This document shows positions 55,661-64,000 of a stretch of DNA of 64,000 nt, piece by piece. Source of the stretch: Ampullaceana balthica. Taxonomy: Eukaryota; Mollusca; Gastropoda; Lymnaeidae. Position numbers and translations under genes: made by a program. Below the pieces are notes generated by a model. It had not been told where the DNA came from and ran no database searches. It was given only the letters and a program-made list of their open reading frames with translations. The DNA lies in NCBI GenBank assembly GCA_944989445.1, contig CALYLW010001368.1:25474-89473 (forward strand). The letters are read 5' to 3'. The first letter of the stretch is position 1; each line of letters starts with the position of its first letter.

Positions 55661-55915
55661 AAGACCCAAGACTATAATAATTAACTTGTAGAGCACAGTA
55701 CCTCAAGGAATTCTGTCATAGAGAACACTACCTGATGGAATTCTGTCATTTGTCATGCTTGTTTGCTCTCGTCTTGTGCTCGTGCTTGTCCTAATTTCTG
55801 GAGAATTATATATATAGATTGCTAAGTTTTTCGGTACAATCCTTAGCTTAGTTTTTTTCTGCTGGATGAAATGTTTTTATTACTCTGTGACTAAATGTTT
55901 ACATCCTTAGCCCAG

Positions 55916-55989
55916 TGTTAATGAATTTGGACATTCACACAAACATGCAACTGCAAGGAAAATGAACCTACTACATGGATGAATATGAG
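55916..55989 (+). CDS. XDH/AO-like exon M with in-frame stop
   Basis: Acceptor CTTAGCCCAG, donor GTAAGG. In phase with exon L (end 55081) it reads LMNLDIHTNMQLQGK, TGA (55963-55965), then TYYMDEYE. Relatives have Arg before the Y-Y-M-D-Y-E block, so the TGA fits a CGA to TGA change. Confidence 0.82.
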
Positions 55990-56307
55990 GTAAGGATTTG
56001 GTTTATTCTCCTCAACACCACTTAGACGTGCATAGAACTGTCAATGATATCCAGTTCTTGAAGTACTCTGTATCTAAAGGTGGAAGTAGGGAAACCAAAT
56101 TTATCCTTTATCAGTAACATAATCAGAAATATCTTATATGAACATGACTTGTTACATAATTTGTAAAGATTTGAAAGAAAAATTTGGCGACCTTGACCTC
56201 AATTTATTTTAGTGTTAGTGATTACAGTGTATGAAATTTTAGTGTCAGTGATTACAGTGTATAAAATGTTGAACATGTATGGCCATTTATTGTTTGTCCA
56301 CTGTAAG

Positions 56308-56391
56308 GTTGGGTTCGATGACACTGGGAAGTTTCTGGCCATCATAGCCACAGCCTACAGTGACGCTGGACCCGTGTTCATCACCTTGATG
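56308..56391 (+). CDS. XDH/AO-like exon N, last recognised
   Basis: Acceptor CCACTGTAAG, donor GTAACG, phase 0. It reads VGFDDTGKFLAIIATAYSDA and GPVFITLM, the V-G-F-x-x-x-G-K-I-x-A-x-x...AG block. No later exon is seen before the elements at 56838 onward. Confidence 0.78.
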
Positions 56392-56487
56392 GTAACGAGT
56401 ACACGCAGATTTGGATTGACAGTGGTAGGTGGTGTGCTGTAAGGGATCTCTTATCTGGCATATCATCATTGCTTTCTATCATCATGA

Positions 56488-56640
56488 CCAATGTTCCCCT
56501 TAAGCGGCACGGCCACACACATATCTAATTTAGGCCATGTAGCCGTTTTGGAATTACTGCGCAGCAAATTTTGTAAAATATTGAAGAAAAATGGATGCTG
56601 TGTAACTTTGCACACAAGTTTTTTTAATTTTGCACACAGA
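56488..56640 (+). repeat. Dispersed repeat related to 3826-4020
   Basis: See the copy at 3826: shared AAAAATGGATGCTGTG and flanks. No coding sense. Confidence 0.5.
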
Positions 56641-57253
56641 CCCATTAATCTTTGAGGTAACAGAGTAAATAAGCAATAACTCCAACCTGACTCTATAAAC
56701 AATAACATTTACACAAACAATGCACTCTAACATGACTCAAACAATAACATTTACACATTGACATTAACACAGGTTTTAACACTGACTTAATTTACATTAA
56801 CCAACATTTTTGTAACATGTATGCCAACATGGGCTTTGGGGCCGTCCATAAATGATGTCACGCATCTAGGGGGGAGGGAGGTCACACTTTTGTAACGATG
56901 CGTGACGAGGGGGGTTGAAGAAATGTGACGTCACATCAAAAGGGTAACTTAAAATAAAACTTCCACTGAAATATTTGGTCACTTACAATTTATTTAATTT
57001 ATTTATTTTTTTAATCAGTGCTTCTCAAAAGTGCCGGTCGGTAGGCCATCAGACGCCGCTTGGCGTAAGTTATCAAGAAATGAAAATTAAATCTAATTAT
57101 AATCCTTGAGTTTGAGAACCCATGAGAATGTATGAAATTGTTACCCTGCGTCGTTTCATGTTGACATCAAATCATTTCTGATGTCACCGCCGCTCCGTTT
57201 GGTTCTCTCACGGCAGTAGACGGCGATCTTTTTTGCCCGTTGTCAGGGGTATG

Positions 57254-57433
57254 ACAGACGGTGCCAACTACGAGAGAAGACGATTACAAACTGTACCGGG
57301 AGGTCAAGTTGCAGAACCAACCATCCCGTCCCAGCTACAGTGGGACCCTGAGGAGCCGAGACGACCCACAGCACCACAGTTCAAATCGGGACAAGATCGA
57401 GAAGATATTCAAGGTGGAGAAAAACATTACTAA
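57254..57433 (+). pseudogene. Short open stretch at the left end, possibly end of pol
   Basis: Two overlapping frames stay open for about 60 codons: one reads PEEPRRPTAPQFKSG, the other SRPSYSGTLRSRDDP and IEKIFKVEKNITK. Neither matches a domain I know. Position after a deleted 5' part suggests the C-terminal end of gag-pol; this is inference. Confidence 0.3.
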
Positions 57434-57684
57434 GTGACAAGGAAACTGCAAAAAGTGTGACTTTGTGAACTTCTTACGAATGGATATTTATTGTGTAATG
57501 GGACTTTCATTGTATATGGATATTATGTCTGAAATATAACCCACAGTAAGTACGTACTTAATTACTTATAAAATAGTGTTAAATTGGGAAAGTGTGCTAT
57601 AGCAAGATTGATCTGTTAGATAATATATATAGATATAGCATACCTGTCATATATAAACGAACAATATAAAAGATAGATAACATA

Positions 57685-59219
57685 ATGGCGGACAACGATA
57701 GATGGTGGGTTAATAAAATTGAGGAAATACGGGCAAAGAGGGCATACTAGCAGAGATGGAGATAAATGTAAACAAGGCAAACCAACATATAACAGGGTTG
57801 AAAAAGATGAAATATTAGAAAAATTACAGAGGGAAATAAAAGAAAAAGAGAAAAAACATAGAAAGGGAGAGAAACCTAATGATTACACACGACAATCTGA
57901 GTAAGAGTTTAGCAGACAAAGATGATTTATTAGAAGAATTGAAGAGAGAGCACAAAATAAAAATGAATGAATCTGAAGTTAAGTCCATGAACATGAAAAG
58001 TACCGAAATGGATGAAGTGTATTCTAATTTGATAAAAATATTCAAGGGGAAAGATGAAAAACTAGCAGAGATGGAAATAAACTTAATAATTGCAAACCAA
58101 AATATAACAGGGCTGAATAGGACGCTGGATGATAACGACGAACTTATGGAAAAATTACAGAGGGAGCTAAAGGAAAGAGAGATAGAAAACAAAAATATTA
58201 AAGAAAGACTGACTCAAAAAGAAGAGGTCAATAATCAGTTAACCCTAAAGGTAGCACGTAACAAAGAAGACATAACGGAATTATGGCGAATCATAATGGA
58301 CAAAGAAGAAAAAATGGCTGACTTAAGCCTCAGGTTAACAGGGAAAGATATGACAGCTATGGTGCAGAGAAGGTGCAAGACACTCCATAGTATTGTTGAA
58401 AAACCGTACGAAAATGAGAACAAAGAGTTGATAGAGAAAGAGGAAATTGTTGACAAAGGTCGCCAAGTGGACATAGAAAAAATTAGTGACCCAGATAGTA
58501 AAGATGAGGTGAAGCCCTCAGAAGGAAAAAAAAGTACACAGGAATGTAATGCTACTAAGGAGCGAAAAACTGAGTTGACTACAAAGATGGTAGAAAAAAG
58601 CAAGCTCACAGAAAAATATGACAATGACATGTGCTCAGCGGGTCATAGCTTGGAGTCGGGGGACACAGAATACGGGTGCGACATCCAAACACATAGCACG
58701 GTAAACGTGGCACCGTTACGTAAGGACATTGACACATTACGGTCAAGACGGGCCGGTAATACGCAGACCATGACCGACAAAAGCTCACAGGACAGGCTTA
58801 CAAAGAAAGATAACGGCTTCGCTGGTCCGTTAAGAGTAATGTTTTTGTTGATAGCTGGAGTCCTGGGGAGAACAGTAAGTCGTGGGGGCGAAAGTGGCGC
58901 GTGCGCAGATGTATTCATAGACACAAGGGGTCAAGAAGGAAAATTCAAAGGCCAGGGTTATTATGACACTAGCTGCGGTATTGTTATACCCACGTGGGAA
59001 GTGCCGCGTAGGCATGACTTAGAACACATCAGCCTGTATAACGGAAACCAGGGTCGTTTGTTATTTAGGATTGGGGACAAACGTAATATCCCACCCTCAG
59101 ATACAACGGCTATGATTTGTTTCAATGTTATGAAATTTTTGGCCTGTATATTGATATATATGAATATGATATTTGTTATGATGATGATGTGGTTTTGTGT
59201 TAACTATGATAAATGTTGA
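57685..59219 (+). CDS. Third open frame of the LTR element: coiled coil, Cys region, hydrophobic tail
   Basis: The uninterrupted part is 57879-59219 (446 codons). Upstream, an ATG at 57685 (MADNDRWWVNKIEEIRAKR) and a piece at 57748-57878 belong to the same protein in other frames, since 57748-57850 repeats 58058-58170 (CTAGCAGAGATGG, AAAAATTACAGAGGGA). So the gene starts at 57685 and is frameshifted once or twice. Residues 1-170 of the long frame form a charged heptad-like coil (LEELKREHK, LEKLQREL-type). Then come a Lys/Glu-rich linker to about 300, a hydrophobic stretch VMFLLIAGVLG near 320, a region with Cys near 345 and 370, and a C-terminal membrane-like segment (FLACILIYMNMIFVMMMMW). 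An envelope-like or other accessory protein is possible; I do not recognise a family. Confidence 0.6.
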
Positions 59220-60530
59220 ATTGTGGGGTTGAACTTGTGCGGTCTGGGTGACCTCATGGCATTTTTTACAATGTTTTGATGAGATAACCTTGTTGCCAGT
59301 AGTTTACTGGGTAATTTTTTCGGACGAGTTTCGAGGTTCATGGCCATTGGGTTAATGATGTAATAAATGTTCGCCCATGGAGACCTCATGTCAATTCTTA
59401 TTTTTTGATGATATGTTCTGTTGAAGATAAGGTCATCAGTTTGATGATGAAGGGAATTTTGTTGATAGTTATTAGGAATATTGATGATTATGATATTGAT
59501 TATGCATTGACTATTTATGATTATGAATATGCTTTCAGTTTTTTTTGATGAGTATCATATTATATGTATGATGATACGGATAAAAGGGGTCCCGCTGTGG
59601 GGACGTGATATGATGATGAAGATGCTTTGAGAATTTTTGTGATGAATATTATGATGAATTATGTTGATTACGACTACTATATGCACATGATTGTTATATA
59701 ATTGATTGTAATGGGTTAAATACAATCAGGCTGAAATGTTTATAGTTTGGATAAGTAGTTATCCCTATAACATTATCTCATGCTGGAGCTAATCCTGGAA
59801 TAAATATCTTAAGGCATTTATATGAGGAACCAGTAGAGTCAGTTGGTAAATATAAAACAATCTAGCGTAAAAATGGTCAATTGTTGGGTAATGAATATGT
59901 TGTAGTGCTATGACCAGGAGGATGTCGAAGGTTGTTCTATGAGATTAAAGATAATGATAACGTACGAGTAGTAGGTTGGTGAAGTCAGACCTGTATGGCA
60001 TGGGAGATAGGCTCCCTCTGTTATATAATTAACTACGTCCTGTGCGGCAGGAGTGATGGGCAGTTTTTGTTTATCAATTAACCAAGTTCCTGTGTGGCAG
60101 GAGCGATGGGCTGTATTTATATACATAGATTTAGAATTGTGCCTATGGAGGGATAAGAGAGCTTAATAACACAGGTGTTATTAAAAGTAATTAAGTGAAC
60201 AGTGACTGTTCCGTTTAGGTCCCGTGATGTGGACAGAGCTAGTTGTAATTAATGACATATTTAACATGTTTTTGTGTGGGGCTGTAACAGTCCAATTTTT
60301 TAAGATTACTTTAGAATATTATGTAAAGATGTAACCATGATATGTATTGATGACAATGTGCCCACGATATGGGTGAGCACGATGAATTATGGGGACTGTT
60401 ATAAATTTTCGTGATTTCAGGATGTGTTGTGAGTGGGTGTGAAAGGACAGTGATTCCATACCCTGACTTTTGGTGTTTTTTTTTGGGTTTATGGATGTTG
60501 TAAATAGAAGATTCTACACGGTAGTAGAAT
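59220..60530. other. Non-coding 3' part of the LTR element
   Basis: No open frame of note. It is rich in GATGATG and TTGATGATTATG runs and has a repeated GTGGCAGGAGCGATGGGC / GCGGCAGGAGTGATGGGC motif near 60045-60112. It lies between the long frame and the polypurine tract. Confidence 0.55.
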
Positions 60531-60550
60531 CTAAGGGAAGAGGGGGGACA
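60531..60550 (+). promoter_or_regulatory. Polypurine tract
   Basis: AAGGGAAGAGGGGGGACA lies immediately before the 3' LTR start at 60551, where plus-strand priming occurs in LTR retrotransposons. Confidence 0.82.
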
Positions 60551-61113
60551 TGTCAGGGGTATGAGAATCACTGTGAGTGAATGGTTGTTGACGGGTATGA
60601 ACGCATATCACGGGAATAAGGTCTAGTGATGTCTGAGTGAACTTCTGGTCACACGGGGTGTGACGCCAGGGTCAGTTGAGACCAGTTTGGGGGGTTTTAT
60701 AAGGGACGAGTTGAGGAGAGTTATTAGAGAGTTGTGTACTTCGCACAGTGTTGTGCGGTCAGACCGGTCAGGGCAGACCGGGGAGCTGCAGGGTTGCAGT
60801 AACACAGAGAGCTGAGGTTTAATGTCGCCCAGAAGCGGTTAGGTTCGGACCGAGGGGACTTAAACGCTTTGTGTATTTACGTAGAGCTGTAAGAGGACTT
60901 GAGCATGGGCCCAGGATGGTCGAGTCGGACCGAGGGCATGCTCGAATATTAAGCCATTTGTAGATAGATGTATTTGATGTCTAGGCGGAACCGCCAGTTT
61001 ATACAATTGTACATAGCAGAATAAACAGTGATTTGTACCCGAAATCTTGTGTCATCTCTTGTGTGTATGCAGCGGAGAGCAAGCAATAATCCACCAACGA
61101 ATGAGACCTTAAC
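60551..61113 (+). repeat. 3' LTR
   Basis: Begins TGTCAGGGGTATGAG and ends CCTTAACA. It contains a TATA-like TTTTATAAGG near 60696-60705 and a polyadenylation signal AATAAA at about 61020, in the U3-R-U5 order expected. About 563 bp. Confidence 0.85.
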
Positions 61114-61480
61114 ACCCGTTACCCCAAAATATACACGTTTCTGTGTGCGAAACCCATCCCCCCCCAGACTCGAGGTCCTGCTCACATGACTCGGGGATTT
61201 GGGGGAGCGTCGTTAGCCTCGAAAATACAACTGGTGAGTTTTTAAAAGCATGACAAGTGTCTAAAAATGATCTGAATAGGATTATGTATAGATAATAGGA
61301 TTATGTATAGATATTTTAAGTCAAAACGACACAGAATATCCAATTTTATTTATTTGGGGGGGGGATCTATTTGATACAATTATAAACGTTTTAAGTTTGA
61401 TATAATTATTCGATTGGTTTTTGGTCAAACGCCAAGAGTTCCCTTTAACCCCAAATGAGATAATTTACCGCTGTTCACAG

Positions 61481-62020
61481 ACCCCTCGGATGAACCACCC
61501 TATAGTGGTAGCCATGTATTTTTCATTAGTTTATAAATTCCACAAGAGAATGCAAAAATTTAAACACGCCTCGTCCATACAAACAAAACCAAAAAAAAAT
61601 TAAAAAACACAAAAAAAAACTCGTGTGCTTCAGAGTAAAAAGTTATGATAATATCGGATATTTTATTAATGTCATAGTATTTTTCAGTCTTCAACTTACA
61701 GTATTACTGTATTTTGCGACGCACAAGATGACTCCCTACTTTCCTGCACAAATGTGGGGTTCGTACAGTACTCGCCATATTTATCTTCCAGCGCATACCA
61801 AATAATTTTTAGAAAACATGGGATTTGATATCAATGTGGTAATTTTAGATCAAATTTCTTTGATGAGCATATACTTAGCAGGAAAACTGTCAATATAAGA
61901 TCGAAATCAATTTGAGGAATCATCCTGTATCTATATATTCTAGGTCGATCAACAATAAAATGATCCTTCTAATATCAACAGTCACATTCGTGAGCTTAAT
62001 AGCAAAGGATAATAACATCA
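61481..62020. other. Unassigned DNA
   Basis: No supported gene or repeat family. AT-rich, with A-runs at 61589-61620. Confidence 0.4.
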
Positions 62021-62021
62021 A

Positions 62022-63690
62022 ATTCACTCAAATTTTTCCGCTCAAATGTGGAAAAGAAGTACTTTTACAGCCTTTGCACCAACTCCTCACTTTGTGCTGG
62101 GAACAGTTACCAAAGGAGTTAAAAGATGCCAACATCGTTACACTGTATAAAAATAAAGGAGACAAGAGTGACTGCAATAACTATTGTGGAATCTCTCTCC
62201 TCAGCATAGTTGGAAAGGCCTTCGCCCGAGTTGCATTAGAATCTCCCAGAATCGCAGTGTGACTTTCGAGCCGGAAGATCAACCATAGACATGATCTTCT
62301 CTCTGCGCCAGCTGCAGGAGAAATGCAGGGAGCAACATATGCCTCTATACATCGCGTTCGTTGACCTAACTAAAGCTTTTGATCTTGTCAGAAGAAGCGG
62401 CCTTTTCCAGATCTTAGTAAAAATAGGCTGCCCTACACATCTGCTTAACATCATCAAGCAATTCCACGATAACATGCAGGGCACAGTGTGCTATAAAGGT
62501 GCCACCTCTGAGGCTTTCCCAGTAAGTAGTGGAGTAAAGCAAGGCTGCATGTTGGCACCTACTCTATTCGCAATATTCTTTTCCATCTTACTACAGTATG
62601 CCTTCAAGAACAACAGCGAGGGGATATACATACACACCAGAGCTGACGGGAGATTAGTCAATATTGCTTGACTTAGAGCCAAGACCAAAATAAGGAAGAT
62701 TTTGCTGCGCGAGCTCTTATTTGCGGACGATGCCTCTTTAATATCCCACACAGCAGACGGACTGCAGAACCTTGTATCCAGCTTCTCCGCTGCCTGCAAA
62801 GAGTTTGGCCTAACCATAAGCATAAAGAAAACCAACATTATGGCACAGAATGCTGCCCCTCTCCCGACTATCACCATTGATGACTGCAACCTGGATGTTG
62901 TTGACAGTTTTACTTATCTGGGATCAAACATCTCGAGCAACCTCTCATTGGAAGATGAGATAAGTGGTAGGATAGGGAAGGCAGCAACTGTTATGGCTAG
63001 ACTGTAGAAAAGAGCCTGGTCCAATGCCAAACTCACAGCAAGGACTAAGCAGCAGGTATACCAGGGCTGCGTACTGAGCCCACTCCTCTATGGATGCGAG
63101 TCTTAGACCACCTATACCAGGCATGACAGAAGGCTTAATAGCTTCCACCTCAGATGCCTGCGCACATCCTAGACATCAAATGGCAAGAGAAAGTCCCCAA
63201 CACAGAGGTCCTGGCTCAAGCAAGCATGAGTAGCATTCCAGCCATATTAAGCCAAAGACGCCTCCGTTGGCTTGGACACGTCAAGAGGATGCAGACTGTT
63301 CGTATGCCCAAGGATGTGCTATACAGCGAGCTGGCAACAGGGAAAAGGTCGGTCGGTCGGCCATGTCTCAGATACATGGACATATGCAGGAGAGACATGA
63401 AAGTAGCCAACATTGATATACAAAACTGGGAGAACCTGGCAGAGGTTAGGTCCACGTGGCGGGCTTTAGTGAAAGAAGGATCACTAAGAGCAGAGGAGCA
63501 AACTAGGGCAGAAGCAGTTGAAAAAAGAGCAAGGAGCAAGGCCAGACAACACTGCGCCACTGCATTCGTGTGTGTGACATGCAGAAGAGACTGCCACTCA
63601 AGGATTGGTCTCATCAGCCACACCAAGAGCTGCAAATAATAAAGATAAATCTATCGTCTTTCGTAGACGGACAGATGCCATACATACATA
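62022..63690 (+). mobile_element. LINE (RTE/Jockey-style annotation) with broken reverse transcriptase
   Basis: A 5'-truncated non-LTR retrotransposon running from the RT fingers to a terminal zinc finger, with a 3' end TAATAAAGATAAATCTATCG, GTAGACGG and ATACATACATACA. It lacks an endonuclease region. The clade is not settled from sequence reading; the protein style is often annotated as craniofacial development protein 2-like or jockey-like RT in invertebrates. Confidence 0.82.
62042..63640 (+). pseudogene. Reverse transcriptase with catalytic motifs, frameshifts and stops
   Basis: Blocks in order: LKDANIVTLYKNKGDKSDCN and ISLLSIVGKAFARV; after a small deletion and frame change near 62240, DFRAGRSTIDMIFSLRQLQE; YIAFVDLTKAFD (motif A, catalytic Asp); FPVSSGVKQGCMLAPTLF (motif B); FADDASLISH (motif C, catalytic DD); LTISIKKTNIM; FTYLGSNISS; then RRLRWLGHVKRM and the finger CVTCRRDCHSRIGLISHTKSC. 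Stops occur at about 62669, 63005 and 63105, and frame changes between segments, so it is dead. All catalytic residues seen are intact. Confidence 0.88.
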
Positions 63691-64000
63691 CAATCACATC
63701 AAATGGTTTTTGACATTACTGCTGCATTGTTCGTTAGCTGTTTTGCTATGCCTTGGCAACCAAACAAATTTTAATTTTTTTCTTATTCAAAACAAGCCAA
63801 ATTCATACTTTATCTTATATGGCTTTAAGCCATGTAAGGCCTCATTTTGCTATCACGTCAGTACAGGGAAAATCATGTCAAAACGGGAAAAGAATGCACC
63901 GGTACCTGGTGAAATGCATTAAAAAAAATCCTGCTGGTCATCTAATACAAAAAAGTTTGAGAAGCACTGGCTTACAATTTATTTAATGTTGTTTTACATA
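63691..64000. other. Right edge, no supported gene
   Basis: A hAT-like end TTTGAGAAGCACTGG lies near 63955-63970 without a visible partner. The frames here show no known family. Confidence 0.4.

Larger units (their letters stand above)
42184..56391 (+). pseudogene. Xanthine dehydrogenase/aldehyde oxidase-like gene, broken and incomplete
   Basis: About 14 exons in the family order: FAD-binding domain (42184-46422), linker and start of the molybdopterin domain (46785-51883), then part of the molybdenum domain (54969-56391), including RLGGAFGGK. Such enzymes oxidise purines or aldehydes in the cytosol using 2Fe-2S, FAD and molybdopterin. Defects are a frame break in the 46785 exon, TAA at 48471, TGA at 55963, a phase clash between the 43781 and 45509 exons, and no exons for the roughly 100+ residues expected between 51883 and 54969. 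The iron-sulfur N terminus and the C-terminal half of the molybdenum domain are also not in the window. The lineage-typical LGTWAGNL and FPSDIFTMLETVGA block suggests the invertebrate XDH/AO-like branch. Assembly error is an alternative for single lesions, not for all. Confidence 0.85.
57241..61113 (+). mobile_element. LTR retrotransposon lacking most of its 5' half
   Basis: Flanked by CCCGT at 57236-57240 and 61114-61118 (a 5-bp duplication interrupting GCCCGTTACCCC of the host repeat). The left end keeps only about 14 bases of LTR (TGTCAGGGGTATGA), then passes into internal sequence. The right end has a polypurine tract and a full 3' LTR (60551-61113). No protease, RT or integrase is present. 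The body holds a short Arg/Pro-rich open stretch (57254-57433), a long open frame (57879-59219) and about 1.3 kb of non-coding DNA. Confidence 0.8.
56838..61480. mobile_element. GGGGCCGTCC family copy opened by an LTR retrotransposon
   Basis: Starts GGGGCCGTCCATAAATGATG at 56838. It continues in the inverse sense of the 7814-13911 element to 57240, then resumes at about 61114 (CCCGTTACCCCAAAATATAC) after the LTR element, and ends in scrambled family sequence near 61480. The far terminal repeat is not found. Confidence 0.7.

Noticed and set aside
58235..58630. Minus-strand 131-codon frame opposite the coiled-coil gene
   Set aside because: Shadow frame; its Ser/Leu/Phe-rich composition mirrors the Lys/Glu-rich coding strand.
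62491..62889. Minus-strand 132-codon frame
   Set aside because: Antisense of the LINE reverse transcriptase, whose plus-strand motifs A, B and C are clear.

Overview
The window looks like transposon-rich, AT-rich nuclear DNA of an invertebrate animal, most likely a mollusc (gastropod-like). The evidence is split genes with GT-AG introns, a tRNA-derived SINE, several non-LTR retrotransposon families, hAT and Tc1/mariner-type elements and LTR retrotransposons. The clade is inferred from the repeat and protein style; no marker gene in the window proves it. There is no operon, CRISPR array, rRNA or intact tRNA gene. Most short open frames are chance frames or repeat shadows.

Host genes are few. 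(1) The minus strand at 366-599 holds the first exon of a probable secreted di-N-acetylchitobiase-like protein, which continues off the left edge. (2) A small four-exon minus-strand gene at 34029-35638 would encode about 74 residues with a basic start and a Cys/His-rich core. (3) A xanthine dehydrogenase/aldehyde oxidase-like gene runs on the plus strand at 42184-56391 in about 14 recognisable exons. It has two in-frame stops, at least one frameshift, an unresolved phase break, a missing block of the molybdenum domain, and neither the iron-sulfur start nor the C-terminal end. It is best read as a decaying or broken copy.

Layout. 0-4.8 kb: chitobiase exon, tails of two LINE families, a TA-flanked MITE and a dispersed repeat. 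5.3-7.3 kb: a dead ZMYM1-like hAT transposase split by a small inverted-repeat element. 7.4-14.5 kb: a minisatellite split by a 6.1-kb GGGGCCGTCC-ended transposon, which itself contains a hAT MITE and a non-autonomous Ty3/gypsy-like LTR element. 14.8-15.7 kb: a hAT derivative with a BED zinc-finger exon, split by another MITE. 15.9-23.2 kb: a long-TIR foldback element holding an autonomous-type hAT, which was itself hit by a SINE and by a non-LTR retrotransposon; the remaining core carries an OTU-like fragment and an 11-bp satellite. 23.3-28.9 and 39.2-42.0 kb: two arms of a large inverted duplication of a tandem-repeat array. The left arm carries two insertions that the right arm lacks, giving natural empty sites. 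29-39 kb: spacer with dispersed repeats and the small gene. 42-56.4 kb: the XDH-like gene with minisatellites, MITEs and LINE pieces in its introns. 56.8-61.5 kb: an LTR retrotransposon, lacking most of its 5' half, inserted in another GGGGCCGTCC copy. It keeps a 446-codon open frame (coiled coil, Cys-bearing region, hydrophobic tail) that I do not recognise. 62-63.7 kb: a broken LINE with RT motifs.

The main biological stories are nested transposition, readable from target-site duplications and empty sites; a LINE and a SINE sharing one 3' tail; and the unidentified third open frame of the 57-61 kb LTR element.
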